Positions 52,601-62,068 are shown, counted from the stretch's first letter. The stretch is 64,000 bases of DNA from Bacteroidales bacterium (GCA_017479385.1 JAFVCE010000005.1:62001-126000), one strand, 5' to 3'. Numbers and translations: made by a program. The notes: generated by a model not told the origin, from the sequence alone.

Positions 52601-52781
52601 CAACGCCTCCTTGGTGGTCTACGACCTCGCTGGCCGCAAGGTCCTGGCCCAGAGCCTTGGCACCGTGCCCGAAGGCCGTCACCTCTGCAACCTCGACTGC
52701 TCCAAACTTGCTCCGGGTATGTATCTTGTCAACCTCAAGGTGGGCAACAGTGTCTCGGCAGCCAAAATGGTAGTGAAATAA
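49608..52781 (+). CDS. T9SS cargo protein with type A sorting domain (sortilin-like propeller)
   Basis: A 1057-residue secreted protein. The signal peptide (MKRNKVLLGLFVGVLALVAGASQAQ) is followed by repeats such as SGRITEVGPDNLGGRVRCLV and IFAGVANGGLYV, which resemble a Vps10/sortilin-type beta-propeller. The last 80 residues are a type A T9SS sorting domain (SMRLYPNPAVDNVNIEL, VVYDLAGRKVL, LAPGMYLVNLKVG). Such domains direct export across the outer membrane by type IX secretion and are then cleaved. The specific role is unknown. A terminator follows, then tyrS. Confidence 0.9.
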   Translation: MKRNKVLLGLFVGVLALVAGASQAQTKANYRSGRITEVGPDNLGGRVRCLVVDQADTTQSTIFAGVANGGLYVRTGDTNRLNQIYTKLQVSNVVKNVNTWHYIPMYEEGGSQLTLPISSMVQVNDSTIVIATGESYYPVGNRHRAFTAIGRGLFLFNTNSLRFTPIEGTAPTSTSSVFATVNNMETMQRNGVTYLLVATNQGLYRWEVRTNADWATYTTVSTEKVDQVMVIGRRNLAMFSSGNRLFKIGNVVDNSQPVDISSSNSAFGGTNTRIYLAYAPTDNNYIYAMVANQYGLFENVYLTTNQQTWQPLATSTVVPFSYNTTATCGALYVDPTDCQKIYIGGTSVFVGKGYTEGYYQWTQTSYDENSLNGGDFMANVFSSTAYVHSGINQIVSSYSPDRGVYYYVATDGGVFLSYTNCQSFVNISRGLNGIQVNGLAVSPDGALTIGANQYAVPYIASRFAHSKGDTVVTWYDDGELGNMNHLASVLWYGNGGQTAASMFQQVKPTPRRTIFTSAQNGAYGRSYADYSNYTNTQTWTTSETFYSNAVTGGPAVGVMALWETLNDTIYNDTIFVPFDTLGVIYRGNDTINLSDSNGSRYIMKNFTINQGDRMYLSSAAQAGYPFEYVFPKTVPALSIINDTTTYLNTRYVGNIKVKNPFQARMFIVAQSATNLGGVDNTSVLMSWMPTDFRKAWSAEANTFADQQELMRWSTVYTARDINNEFIQAIAVSDDGLNLYIAVNNPVEDKSYIVRISDFDKVDYSLPNDEIMLQLGNGGSRRLSTFTYLADGNDKWFGRQISSLAVSHSKDEVVVTFQGFSDNCGNVMAIGNASSDTTYSINYRPLPDASIPVYSSMVEFTTGDVYVGTEYGVFRCKANNFTDGAVWNTYGEFNGVPVTSIIQQTHNMPVVHFISHTGINADTMIFAKTKWPYAIYFGTYGRGVFVDLSHVTDSVNEIVDSTDWLDIPRVTSVGRNSMRLYPNPAVDNVNIELELATAGNASLVVYDLAGRKVLAQSLGTVPEGRHLCNLDCSKLAPGMYLVNLKVGNSVSAAKMVVK

Positions 52782-52796
52782 CATTAATTAGATAGC

Positions 52797-52842
52797 AAAA
52801 GAGGTACTTGCCCACACAAGGGGCACGTACCTCTTTTTTTTA
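52797..52842 (+). terminator. Terminator between T9SS protein 1 and tyrS
   Basis: An 11-bp stem (52797-52807 with 52827-52837), an inner TGCCC/GGGCA stem, and a T-run at the 3' side. Confidence 0.88.
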
Positions 52843-52870
52843 ACAGTAACAGCAAAACAACAACATACCG

Positions 52871-54151
52871 ATGAACCAAAATCTTGTTAATGAACTCAAA
52901 TGGCGTGGCATGATTCACGACATGATGCCCGGGACCGAAGAACAGCTCACTCGCGAAGTGACAACCGCCTATGTTGGTATCGACCCCACGGCCGACTCGC
53001 TGCACATTGGCCACCTCGTTTCGGTAATGCTCCTCAAACACCTCCAGATGGCTGGCCACAAGCCACTCGCCGTTGTGGGTGGCGCCACCGGTATGATTGG
53101 CGACCCCTCGTTCAAGGCAGCAGAACGCAAACTGCTCACTGCCGACGAGGTGCAGCACAACGTGGCCTGCATTAAGAAGCAGTTGGCCAAGTTTCTCGAT
53201 TTCGACAACCCCGTCAATGGGGCCGAAATACTGAACAACTACGACTGGATGAAGGATTACCTCTTTCTCGATTTCATTCGCGATGTGGGCAAACACATCA
53301 CCGTGAACTACATGATGACCAAAGACTCGGTCAAGAAGCGCCTCGAAACGGGCCTCTCGTTCACCGAGTTCAGCTACCAACTGTTGCAGGCCTACGACTT
53401 CCTAACCCTCTATCGTACCAAGGGTTGCAAACTGCAGATGGGAGGCTCAGACCAGTGGGGCAACATCACCACCGGCACCGAACTAATTCGCCGCATGGAA
53501 GGTGGCGAAGCATACGCACTTACCTGTCCGCTCATTACCAAAGCCGACGGCACCAAGTTTGGCAAGACCGAAGGCGGCAACGTGTGGCTCGACCCAACCA
53601 AGACCTCGCCCTACAAGTTCTACCAGTTCTGGCTCAACTGCTCCGATGTCGACACCGCGCGCTATATCCGCATCTTCACCCTCCTTTCGCAGGACGAGAT
53701 AGCCGCCTTGCAAACCGAGCATGAGGCCGCTCCCGAGCGTCGCGTGCTGCAGAAAGCGCTGGCCAAAGACATCACCGTGCGTGTGCACAGCCAGCGCGAC
53801 TATGAAGCCGCTGTGGCTGCCTCGGAGTTACTCTTTGGCAAAGGCACAGCCGAGCAGCTGGCTGCACTCGACCGCGACACTATTCTCTCTGTGTTCGAGG
53901 GCGTGCCACAGTTCGCCGTGTCGCGCAGCACAATCGAGCAGAGCAAGTCGCTCATCGACCTCGCTGCCGAGACTGGTATGTTTGCCTCGAAGGGCGAAAT
54001 TCGCCGCGAGCTGAAGCAGAATTCTATCTCGGTCAACAAGACCAAGGTTGGCGAGGACTGCACACTCAGCGTCGCCGACATATTGCCCTGCGGCAGTATC
54101 CTCGTTCAGAAGGGTAAGAAGAATTACTATCTTCTCAATGTGGAGGATTAA
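52871..54151 (+). CDS. tyrS: Tyrosyl-tRNA synthetase
   Basis: A class I synthetase of 426 residues that charges tRNA-Tyr. The HIGH-type motif is [14 protein letters not shown]; the Tyr-binding segment contains [13 protein letters not shown] and [12 protein letters not shown]; the KMSKS-type motif is [11 protein letters not shown]-terminal S4-like RNA-binding domain follows ([20 protein letters not shown]). It stands between terminators, with its own short leader. Confidence 0.97.
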   Translation: MNQNLVNELKWRGMIHDMMPGTEEQLTREVTTAYVGIDPTADSLHIGHLVSVMLLKHLQMAGHKPLAVVGGATGMIGDPSFKAAERKLLTADEVQHNVACIKKQLAKFLDFDNPVNGAEILNNYDWMKDYLFLDFIRDVGKHITVNYMMTKDSVKKRLETGLSFTEFSYQLLQAYDFLTLYRTKGCKLQMGGSDQWGNITTGTELIRRMEGGEAYALTCPLITKADGTKFGKTEGGNVWLDPTKTSPYKFYQFWLNCSDVDTARYIRIFTLLSQDEIAALQTEHEAAPERRVLQKALAKDITVRVHSQRDYEAAVAASELLFGKGTAEQLAALDRDTILSVFEGVPQFAVSRSTIEQSKSLIDLAAETGMFASKGEIRRELKQNSISVNKTKVGEDCTLSVADILPCGSILVQKGKKNYYLLNVED

Positions 54152-54404
54152 AAATTATGGATTGAAAAATCAGCAATAGTGTGGTTCCATGCCGGAACTG
54201 CAAATATTGATTAGCTAAGCTGAGTGGCAGTGTGTTGTCGCTGCCCTTCAGTTTTAGTCAAAACAGGGCTTCAAAGCGTGCGAATGGTATTGTGGTGATG
54301 TGCGAACCAGAGTGCGGGTTGTAGTGGCGTTATCAGTACCAACTGTGACTGCGGTGGCAGTGGGGCGAGAAAAGTGGGAGATAAAAAAAATTGAAAAAAA
54401 ATAT
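54152..54404. other. Non-coding gap after tyrS
   Basis: No gene seen. It contains the tyrS terminator-like hairpin (54220-54255), a GTTCC/GGAAC inverted repeat near 54184-54197 and the upstream part of the promoter of the next gene. Confidence 0.6.
54220..54255 (+). terminator. Probable tyrS terminator
   Basis: CTGAGTGGCAG (54220-54230) pairs with CTGCCCTTCAG (54241-54251) with one G-U pair and one mismatch, followed by TTTT. Confidence 0.55.
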
Positions 54405-54433
54405 TTGTTAATGCAACAAAAAGTTGTATATTT
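54405..54433 (+). promoter_or_regulatory. Promoter (T9SS protein 2)
   Basis: TTG at 54405-54407 and TATATTTG at 54426-54433 with an 18-nt spacer, 54 nt upstream of the start. Confidence 0.65.
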
Positions 54434-54487
54434 GTGTCATAAAGATATATGTAAATTGTGACGTAAAACGCTTAATATCATCGTAAT

Positions 54488-57400
54488 ATGAAAAATATAG
54501 CTACTCGAAACGGCTTTTTAGGGCTGATAAAAGCGTCCGAAATCTCGCGTCAATGGGGCTTTGCGCGAGGTTTAGCCAATAGTTCATCGTGTGGTGCCAA
54601 AGGCGCCACTGTCACCGGTTTTTGGCCTTTTTTGACCGCTGGGCTATTGTTTTTAGCCATCGTTGCACCAACCACCATCAAGGCGCAAACGCCAGGCTTG
54701 ACCAATCCCCTCAGTTTCGAAACCTATAGCTCCGAATATTTCTATACCGCTCGTGTTGGTATAAAACTTGGGGTTATTCCCAGCGCCATCACTGGCGAGA
54801 CAGGTAGCTGTTTTGTAGACAGTTGTGTCGTTCCAAGCAGTTGGGGAGGCAGCCCATCTGTAACACGTCCCAAGCGCCCGCAGCCAATCATGGCCGACTC
54901 GATTGCTCTTTGGGATACGTGTATCAATGCTACATATGTCAGTTTCGACGGCGACACGTCGCTTCAGATAAAGCCGAAGAACCATTTCGTGATAATGCAC
55001 AACACCGACAGTCGCACTCCCGACATTGATTCTACTATAGGTTACGACCCCTACACACAGTATCGTCTGCCTTATTGCCCCGAGGGCTACACCAGTTCTA
55101 TACGTATTGGCAACCTCGGCGGCGGCACCGAGTCTGACGCCCTTTACTATACCATGAGGGTAACCAGCGAAAACTCGCTCCTCACTTTCAAGTATGCCTG
55201 CGTTATCGAAGACCCAGGTGCAGGTGGTCATGGTCCGGCCGACGACCCTGTGTTCATTATCCGCGTGATGAAGGAGGACTACCGTAACCCCGGAACATGG
55301 TACCAGATTAGCGATACACTGTGCTATATGCAGCCCAGCACAGCCTGCAACAATTCGCAAGCCATCCCAGGGCAGTGTATAGACACCGCCGACCACTCGA
55401 CCGGTTGGCACAACAACCCTTTGCCAAGCAGTTCTGGCTATGGGTCTTATTATAGAACCTACTGGAAAGACTGGACACCAGTGGCCGTAAGCCTTGCCCA
55501 ATTTATTGGAGAGAATGTGCGTGTCGAAATCATTGTGGGCGATTGTGCCTATTCGCAACACTTTGGCTATGCTTACATCGTTGGCGAAAGCCAGCCCATG
55601 GTTATGGTTGGCCAAGGCTGCCCTGTAGGCGAATCGACCTCGGTCGATACGCTCAACGCTCCTCACGGTCTCGACCGCTATGCTTTCTACAAAAAGATTA
55701 GTGGCCCCGACGACGTGCAAGGCTTAGACCAAAAGTTCTACAGCATGACGCCCGACTCGAGCATTATCCGCACCCGCAACCCTAATGGCGACATTTATCA
55801 GTGGGAGCGCATAGACCGCCCATCGGTCTATGGCCAACCCAACCGCTTCGCTCTCGAGCAGGAAGACTTCTACAACGCAGCCGAGAACAAATATGACGGC
55901 ATTAAGTACTTCATGTGCCGCATGACCTCCTATATGGACCCCATCAAGCCCATCTACTCTTACGTCTTTACAGACATCCAGTATAACAAGCCGGTTGTTA
56001 TGATAGACTCTATGCCGTCGTGCGACAAGAGCATAAAACTCATCAACAAGAGCGAGTCGCCCAACAAAGGCTCTAACCCCGAAGCTACCTACTGGCTGGT
56101 CTACGACAACCCGCTCTGCGTGGGCCAACCACAAGACACCATTAATGGCGATACGGTCGATATTACCTTCGAGCATGGCGGCATGAACGGCCTGCTGCTC
56201 TATGTGCAGAACATCACTGAGCCCGGCGTGCCGATGTGTTACAGCACACGCCGCCTGCCGATGAAGGTGCTCGAAAGCCCACAAACCACAATCGAAATTG
56301 CCGACCGCAACCCCTGTCAAGGCTCTGCGGCGGTGCTCAACGACGCCACCTACAGGCTCGACTATTCCGACACTACAACCTATCGCCGCATTTGGCGCTT
56401 CGAAGGGATAGACACCCTGACCTACAACCGCTACCTCTATGTCGAAGATTCGGCCGGAAACATCGACACCGTGCTCAACAGCAGTGCCGACAAATACAAG
56501 CGCGTCAGCCAGGTGTTCGAGCAGAGCATAGTGCCGGTCGAACTCGACGTCTATAATGGCGACTTCTATGTGCTCGAAGGCGATACCACATGGTGCCATA
56601 CGGTGGCCTACGACACCATTCACGTCTTTGTCAACCCCAAACTCAACGTAACGGGCGACCGCGTGGTCTGCAAGGGCCAACGAACCGATATGCACGTCGA
56701 GGTAGAGGTCGAAGACCCCAGCAACACCGATACCTACAGCTACCAGTGGTCGACCACTCGTGGCTCCATAGGCGGCGGCCTGCCGCCAGGACCCGACCTG
56801 GCCGTCGAACCCACCCGCGACACGACTGTATATTATGTTCTGGTTACCAACAACAGCTCTCACTGCCAAGCTTGGAGCCAAGACACCGCTTTCCTCGTCT
56901 CGCCACGCATTAGCATCATCCCGGCCGACGGCCTCATCTGCCCTGGCGATACGGCCATCCTCTATGGCTCGGCGGCCCACAGCTACAGCTGGTCGGCTTC
57001 GCCAATCGACATCTCGCTCGATGGCCAGCAGGAGAAAGATACCATCCGCATTGTGCCCACCCAAACCACACGCTACACCATGGTGGGCCACGGCAGCAAC
57101 GGCTGCAACGCCACTGCCCTCAACAAAACGGTGACCATAGTGCCCAAACCCGCCCTGGCTGTGCAGACCAATCCTGGCATTATCGACTCTGAAGACCCCA
57201 CCGTGGTCTTTCGCGACGTCTCCGATGGCCGCGCCTACACCGTGTGGGATATGGGCGACGGCTCCGACCCCATCGGCGGCCAGGAGGTGACCTATACCTT
57301 CGACGAGACCTACGTCGACACCGTTTTTGTGCGCATGACCTCGTCGAACAATCTGGGCCAGCGCGACCACTGCTCGGCCGACACGGTGCTGGCCATGCCG

Positions 57401-57688
57401 GTGGTTCAGTTCACGGCTTGGACGCCCAACATCTTCACCCCCAGCCTCGAAACCAATAACCGCTTCAGGCTCTACACCATCAACGCATACGAGTATTTCA
57501 CCATCTACATCTACGACCGTCGCGGACGCCTCATCTACGAGGCCAACGACGCCAACTTCGAGTGGGATGGGCGCGACATCAATGGCCGCGAGGTGCCTCA
57601 AGGTGCCTACGCCTGGATTATGCGCTACCGTCGCCCTGGCACGCCCGACATCGTTACCCGCAAAGGCTCCATCACCGTGGTGAGGTAG
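54488..57688 (+). CDS. T9SS cargo protein with type B (gliding motility-associated, CHU_C) C-terminal domain
   Basis: A 1066-residue secreted protein. A Type B sorting domain is clear in the last 90 residues: WTPNIFTPSLETNNRFRLY, IYIYDRRGRLIYEANDAN and WDGRDINGREVPQGAYAWI. Before it lie PKD-like or Ig-like domains (CKGQRTDMHVEVEVEDP, CPGDTAILYGSAAHSYSW, TVWDMGDGSDPIGGQEVTYT). The hydrophobic core of the export signal (FLTAGLLFLAIVAPTTIKAQ) starts only about 48 residues in, so the n-region is unusually long and contains several Gly and Ser. Type B domains use the same export machine as type A. The role is unknown; similar proteins bind surfaces or polysaccharides. Confidence 0.9.
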   Translation: MKNIATRNGFLGLIKASEISRQWGFARGLANSSSCGAKGATVTGFWPFLTAGLLFLAIVAPTTIKAQTPGLTNPLSFETYSSEYFYTARVGIKLGVIPSAITGETGSCFVDSCVVPSSWGGSPSVTRPKRPQPIMADSIALWDTCINATYVSFDGDTSLQIKPKNHFVIMHNTDSRTPDIDSTIGYDPYTQYRLPYCPEGYTSSIRIGNLGGGTESDALYYTMRVTSENSLLTFKYACVIEDPGAGGHGPADDPVFIIRVMKEDYRNPGTWYQISDTLCYMQPSTACNNSQAIPGQCIDTADHSTGWHNNPLPSSSGYGSYYRTYWKDWTPVAVSLAQFIGENVRVEIIVGDCAYSQHFGYAYIVGESQPMVMVGQGCPVGESTSVDTLNAPHGLDRYAFYKKISGPDDVQGLDQKFYSMTPDSSIIRTRNPNGDIYQWERIDRPSVYGQPNRFALEQEDFYNAAENKYDGIKYFMCRMTSYMDPIKPIYSYVFTDIQYNKPVVMIDSMPSCDKSIKLINKSESPNKGSNPEATYWLVYDNPLCVGQPQDTINGDTVDITFEHGGMNGLLLYVQNITEPGVPMCYSTRRLPMKVLESPQTTIEIADRNPCQGSAAVLNDATYRLDYSDTTTYRRIWRFEGIDTLTYNRYLYVEDSAGNIDTVLNSSADKYKRVSQVFEQSIVPVELDVYNGDFYVLEGDTTWCHTVAYDTIHVFVNPKLNVTGDRVVCKGQRTDMHVEVEVEDPSNTDTYSYQWSTTRGSIGGGLPPGPDLAVEPTRDTTVYYVLVTNNSSHCQAWSQDTAFLVSPRISIIPADGLICPGDTAILYGSAAHSYSWSASPIDISLDGQQEKDTIRIVPTQTTRYTMVGHGSNGCNATALNKTVTIVPKPALAVQTNPGIIDSEDPTVVFRDVSDGRAYTVWDMGDGSDPIGGQEVTYTFDETYVDTVFVRMTSSNNLGQRDHCSADTVLAMPVVQFTAWTPNIFTPSLETNNRFRLYTINAYEYFTIYIYDRRGRLIYEANDANFEWDGRDINGREVPQGAYAWIMRYRRPGTPDIVTRKGSITVVR

Positions 57689-57720
57689 GGGCTCGATAGG
57701 GTCAACAATAGCAAAACATC

Positions 57721-57752
57721 GAGGGCGGACCGCAAGGTCCGCCCTCAAATTT
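57721..57752 (+). terminator. Terminator after T9SS protein 2
   Basis: GAGGGCGGACC (57721-57731) pairs perfectly with 57736-57746 around a GCAA loop, followed by a short T-run. Confidence 0.88.
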
Positions 57753-57757
57753 TATGG

Positions 57758-57829
57758 TCTAACTGTCTGATTGTCAAGCCTTGTTCGACCTCAATACGAC
57801 CCTAACCCCTCTTTAACAGGTCTGAAGTG
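57758..57829 (-). repeat. Dispersed intergenic repeat (locus R3, reverse orientation)
   Basis: The reverse complement resembles 32195-32266 and 63389-63460 throughout. It contains a 22-nt stretch identical to 798-819 of R1. It lies between the convergent T9SS protein 2 gene and tex. Confidence 0.85.
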
Positions 57830-57844
57830 CTAATTTTGAGGCAG

Positions 57845-59974
57845 TTACACACCCTTCATGCTGAGGCTTATGCGGTGTCGGCGCAGGTCGACCTCGAGCA
57901 CCTTCACGTGTACATATTGGTGCAGGTGTACCACCTCGGCAGGGTCGCTCACGCGGCGGTTCGAGAGCTGGCTGATGTGTACCAACCCATCTTGGTGCAC
58001 ACCCACGTCTACAAAAGCGCCAAAGGCCGTGATGTTGGTCACAATGCCGGGCAGCACCATGCCCTCGCGCAGGTCTTCGAGGCGCGACACGTTTTTGTCG
58101 AATTCGAACACTTCGAACTTGGCGCGTGGGTCCAGACCGGGCTTGTCTAACTCCTTCATTATGTCTTGCAGGGTGGGCAGGCCGCAGTCGTCGGTCGCGA
58201 AAGCGGCTATATCAATCTTACGGCGCTTCTCGGCGCTGGCCATCAGGGTAGCCACGTCGGTGCCAATAGAGCGGGCCATACGCTCCACAAGGGCGTAGCG
58301 TTCGGGGTGAACGGCACTGCGGTCGAGCGGGTCGGTCGATTCGCGCACGCGCAAAAATCCGGCACATTGCTCAAAAGCTTTGGCACCCAGGCCTTTAACG
58401 TCGTTCAGAGCCATGCGCGAGCCGAAGGCGCCATTGCGGTTGCGGTGAGCCACAATCTTGTCGGCCAAGGCAGGCCCAATGCCGCTCACGTAGCTCAACA
58501 GCTCGCGCGAGGCGGTGTTCAGCTCCACTCCCACCGAGTTGACGCAGCTCTCAACCACGTCGGCCAGGCTGTGTTGCAGCATGGTTTGGTCCACGTCGTG
58601 CTGGTATTGGCCCACGCCAATGCTTTTGGGGTCAATCTTCACCAACTCGCTCAAGGGGTCCATCAGGCGACGCCCAATCGATACCGCGCCACGCACTGTG
58701 ACGTCGTAGTCCGGAAACTCGCGGCGTGCCGCGTCGCTGGCGCTGTAGACCGAGGCGCCGGCTTCGCTCACCATGACGGCTATCAGCTTCTGTTTGAAGT
58801 GGCAACGCTGCACAACCTCCTCGGTTTCGCGGCCAGCAGTGCCGTTACCAATGGCAATGGCTTGAATGTGGAATGCCTCGGCCAGTGCTTCGAGTTTGGC
58901 AATGGCAGCGCGCTCTTCGCGCACCGAGCTGAAGGGGTAGATTGTCTCGTTGTGTAGCAATGCACCCTGTGCGTCGAGACACACAATCTTGCATCCGGTG
59001 CGAAATCCAGGGTCTATGGCCATTACGCGCTTCTGCCCCAGAGGCGGGGCCAGCAGCAGCTGGCGCAGGTTCTCGGCAAACACGCGTATGGCTTCGCGGT
59101 CGGCTTTCTCTTTAAGCAGGTTGTATTGCTCGTTTTCGATAGAGGGTTCGATTAGTCGTTTGTACCCATCGCGAATGGCCATGGCCACCTGGGCGGTGGC
59201 TGGGCTGTTGCCGCGCAGGTATTGGCGGTCGATGGCGGCGAGGGCGTCGTCGCTGGTTTCGGGGCGCACGTGTACGGTGAGCAGCCCCTCGTTTTGGCCG
59301 CGGAAGAGGGCCAGAATGCGGTGCGACGGGGCTTTGGCGGCCGGCTCGTTCCAGTCGAACCACGACTCGTATTTGCCAGCCTCCTCGGCTTTGTTGGTAG
59401 CAACCTTCGAAGTGAGGCGCGCAGTGCGGCCAAAAATGTTGCGCACGCGGTTGCGCACTCGGGTGTCCATACTTACGCGCTCGGCAATAATGTCGCGCGC
59501 GCCGGCAAGGGCCTCGTCGGTGTTGTTCACCCCCTTTTCGCTGTTCACAAAACTGGCAGCCCATTGCTCCACATCGCCGGCGGCTTGTTCCAACAGCCTG
59601 TCGGCCAGTGGCGTGAGGCCTCGCTCGGCGGCCACGCTGGCACGCGTCTTGCGCTTGGGCCTGTAGGGTAGGTAGAGGTCCTCGAGCTCGGTCATGGTGC
59701 GAGCTTCGGCAATGGCTCGGCGCAGGTCGTCGGTCATTTTGCCTTGCTGTTCGATAGAGGCCACGATGGCTTCGCGACGCTTGTCTACCTCTTTCAGACG
59801 CAGCAACAGGTCGCGTATGGCGGCAATCTGCACCTCGTTGAGCGAGCCGGTGGCTTCCTTGCGGTAGCGGGCTATGAAAGGCACCGTGGCGCCCGATTCG
59901 AGCAGTTCGATGGTGCGGCTCACCTGGTGTTGGCCCAGGTTCAGTTCTTCGGCGATGATGGTTGCATAATTCAT
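57845..59974 (-). CDS. tex: Tex-family transcription accessory protein (S1 RNA-binding)
   Basis: A 709-residue Tex protein, a nucleic-acid-binding factor implicated in transcription and stress tolerance. The N-terminus is typical (NYATIIAEELNLGQHQVSRT, TVPFIARYRKEATGSLNEVQ). A YqgF-like nuclease-fold domain has AIDPGFRTGCKI, and HhH motifs lie near YVSGIGPALADKIV. The C-terminus is an S1 domain (GMVLPGIVTNITAFGAFVD). The start at 59974 is only 3 nt from a -7-like box (59978-59986), so the mRNA may be leaderless. A weak second possibility is that this box is not the promoter. Confidence 0.95.
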   Translation of the reverse strand: MNYATIIAEELNLGQHQVSRTIELLESGATVPFIARYRKEATGSLNEVQIAAIRDLLLRLKEVDKRREAIVASIEQQGKMTDDLRRAIAEARTMTELEDLYLPYRPKRKTRASVAAERGLTPLADRLLEQAAGDVEQWAASFVNSEKGVNNTDEALAGARDIIAERVSMDTRVRNRVRNIFGRTARLTSKVATNKAEEAGKYESWFDWNEPAAKAPSHRILALFRGQNEGLLTVHVRPETSDDALAAIDRQYLRGNSPATAQVAMAIRDGYKRLIEPSIENEQYNLLKEKADREAIRVFAENLRQLLLAPPLGQKRVMAIDPGFRTGCKIVCLDAQGALLHNETIYPFSSVREERAAIAKLEALAEAFHIQAIAIGNGTAGRETEEVVQRCHFKQKLIAVMVSEAGASVYSASDAARREFPDYDVTVRGAVSIGRRLMDPLSELVKIDPKSIGVGQYQHDVDQTMLQHSLADVVESCVNSVGVELNTASRELLSYVSGIGPALADKIVAHRNRNGAFGSRMALNDVKGLGAKAFEQCAGFLRVRESTDPLDRSAVHPERYALVERMARSIGTDVATLMASAEKRRKIDIAAFATDDCGLPTLQDIMKELDKPGLDPRAKFEVFEFDKNVSRLEDLREGMVLPGIVTNITAFGAFVDVGVHQDGLVHISQLSNRRVSDPAEVVHLHQYVHVKVLEVDLRRHRISLSMKGV

Positions 59975-59977
59975 GCT

Positions 59978-59986
59978 GCAAATTTA
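59978..59986 (-). promoter_or_regulatory. Possible promoter -7 box right at the tex start
   Basis: TAAATTTGC on the minus strand ends 3 nt before the tex ATG. If used, transcription would start at or inside the start codon. Confidence 0.4.
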
Positions 59987-60007
59987 CGAATTATTTTCCG
60001 ATTGGCC

Positions 60008-60044
60008 AAAAAAAACTGGTGGCCACACTCCGGTGCGGCCACCA
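60008..60044 (-). terminator. Terminator after the Omp28-like gene
   Basis: TGGTGGCC (60017-60024) pairs with GGCCACCA (60037-60044), with extra inner pairs. On the minus strand a run of T follows directly (A-run at 60008-60015 on plus). Confidence 0.88.
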
Positions 60045-60074
60045 ATGGGGGCTGTTTGCCTGATGTACAGGACG

Positions 60075-61994
60075 TTATTTCTTGACGAATTTCTGAACGC
60101 TAATGCCACTTTCGGTGGTCACACGCAGGATGTACATACCAGCGGTCAGGTTCTTGGTGCCGATGGTGTTGGTGGCCTGCTTGGTGTCGATAACGGTGCG
60201 GCCGGCGAGGTCCATAATCTCAAGGCGGTTCACTGTTTCGCCACAATCAATGCGCAACTCGTCGCACACTGGGTTGGGGTAGACGCTCAGCGTCGTGGCG
60301 TTGGCAGCAGCCTCAATGCCATCCATACGGCCAGTGCCGTTGGTGGTCACGTTGAGGTAGTAGGTGGCCTCGCTGCCAAAATTGCCGCTGTTGGTGAAGA
60401 TGTAGTTACCTTCGCCGTCGCGCAGGCGGAAGCCCTTGTTGCCGTCGCCATACGAGTCGTAGACCGAAAGGATGTAGAGGCCAGCCTCGGCGGGGTCGAA
60501 GTTGAAGTAGATGGCTTTCGAGTTGCGGTTCTCGTCGTTGTCGAATGGGCCGTCTTCGAATATCACCGAGCAGTCGCTCTGTTTGCGGAACTTGACGGTG
60601 GTTTCGGCACCATATTGGTCGAGCACGAGGTGCAGGTAGAAGGGGCCGGGGGCTGTATAGACGTTGATGAGGTCGACTTTGGTGCGGCCGCCTTCGTTCT
60701 CGATGTAGGAGAACTCGTTGGTGTCGATGGTCATGCTGTAAATGCCGTAACTGGAGTCGATAACGGTAATCGAGGCTATCTCAGAGCTGTCGGCAGTGGC
60801 GGGGATGGTGGCCGAGGTGTAGCTCGTGTCGCCTTCGTAGATGGTGTAGAGGGTGTCGATACGCAGGGTGTCGGTGATGGTGGTATCGAGGGTGTAGGTG
60901 GTGTCGTATTGCGGAGCGTTGAAGAGGCGGGTCATTTTGGTGATGGCAGCCTCGGCATAGTAGTTGGCGCTGCCAGTGGGAGCTGTCTCGACGGCGTAGT
61001 TGGGCAGGTAGATGGTGTCTGTCGTGTTGGGTTCGAGGGTGTCGGTAACAAGCAGCGTATCTGCAACTCCGGTATAGGTGTAGGGGATGGTGATGTCGGT
61101 TACGCGTTCGTTAGACATATTGGAAACCACGAAGTAGGGGGCGAAGCTGATGTCGCAGTCGCTCTTTTCGACCTTCAGCTCGTCGGCGTAGCAGCCGTAG
61201 TAGGTCATTTCGGCGTTGCAGCCGGTGAGGATTTCTTGTTTGCCTTGGGCAATGAAAGCGACCACTTTGAGGTCGGGAGCCTTCATTGCGACGTTGCTAA
61301 TCTTGTCGGGGATTTCGTAGCTGTAGTGGCGCGAGACGAAGGTGCCAGCGGTGGTTTGGTGGATGGTGTCGCCCCACTGTCCGGTGACGAGGTCGCGCAG
61401 CATGTGGTTGTGGCGGTAGAGGTTGCCAACCATCATTTCGGGGTAGAAGTTGGTGGCTCCAACCTGCGGGCCGAGGATGTTGTCTTGCAGAATGGCCACG
61501 TTGAGCATATTGGGGCTGGTGGCCGAGTTGCTGGTGTAGTAGACCTCGACGTCGATTTCTATCGTGCGGGTGAAGAAGTCGACGTAGGCTTTGGCGGCCA
61601 CGTTGACGGGCGAGTCGAGGCCCATAATGGTGTTGGCCGACGAGCGGAACTGGTTGCGTTGCAGTGCGGTCTTGCTGCCGCTGAAGACGTGGCGGTTCAC
61701 CGTGCCGGCGGGGTAGCCGGTGAGGCCGGTTTGGTTGGCAATGGCGTCGCCCCAACGAGTGGTGTAGGCGGCGGCGTAGCTACCTTGGTGGATGTTGATG
61801 GCCGAAATGCGACCTGGGAAGTCGGCAATGATTTGGTTCACAATTTTGTGACCGTCGGGGCAGTAGGTGCAGTTAACGCCCGTGAACTCTTCGATAACCA
61901 CATTGCGCTTTTGTGCTGTGGTGTCGACAAAGGTCTGCGCCATACCCATGGTGGCGAGGGCCAGTGTGGTGGCAAAGAATAGGATTTTCTTCAT
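60075..61994 (-). CDS. Omp28-like secreted protein with type A T9SS sorting domain
   Basis: A protein of about 639 residues. The signal peptide (MKKILFFATTLALATMGMAQ) leads to an Omp28-like thioredoxin-fold domain with a CxxC-type motif in EEFTGVNCTYCPDGHKI. Beta-rich domains follow in the middle, and the last 75 residues are a type A sorting domain (LSVYPNPVCDELRI, MDLAGRTVIDT, LTAGMYILRVTTESG). The frame opens at 62072, but the -7 box at 62069-62077 overlaps that point, so the ATG at 61994 is the start. The protein is expected to be exported to the cell surface or outside. Confidence 0.9.
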   Translation of the reverse strand: MKKILFFATTLALATMGMAQTFVDTTAQKRNVVIEEFTGVNCTYCPDGHKIVNQIIADFPGRISAINIHQGSYAAAYTTRWGDAIANQTGLTGYPAGTVNRHVFSGSKTALQRNQFRSSANTIMGLDSPVNVAAKAYVDFFTRTIEIDVEVYYTSNSATSPNMLNVAILQDNILGPQVGATNFYPEMMVGNLYRHNHMLRDLVTGQWGDTIHQTTAGTFVSRHYSYEIPDKISNVAMKAPDLKVVAFIAQGKQEILTGCNAEMTYYGCYADELKVEKSDCDISFAPYFVVSNMSNERVTDITIPYTYTGVADTLLVTDTLEPNTTDTIYLPNYAVETAPTGSANYYAEAAITKMTRLFNAPQYDTTYTLDTTITDTLRIDTLYTIYEGDTSYTSATIPATADSSEIASITVIDSSYGIYSMTIDTNEFSYIENEGGRTKVDLINVYTAPGPFYLHLVLDQYGAETTVKFRKQSDCSVIFEDGPFDNDENRNSKAIYFNFDPAEAGLYILSVYDSYGDGNKGFRLRDGEGNYIFTNSGNFGSEATYYLNVTTNGTGRMDGIEAAANATTLSVYPNPVCDELRIDCGETVNRLEIMDLAGRTVIDTKQATNTIGTKNLTAGMYILRVTTESGISVQKFVKK

Positions 61995-62068
61995 AATTGA
62001 ATTGTTGTTTTTGTTTAACATCTTGTTATTCTGTGCTTTGCAGATTTTAGGTTTCTCTTTTATCCAAT

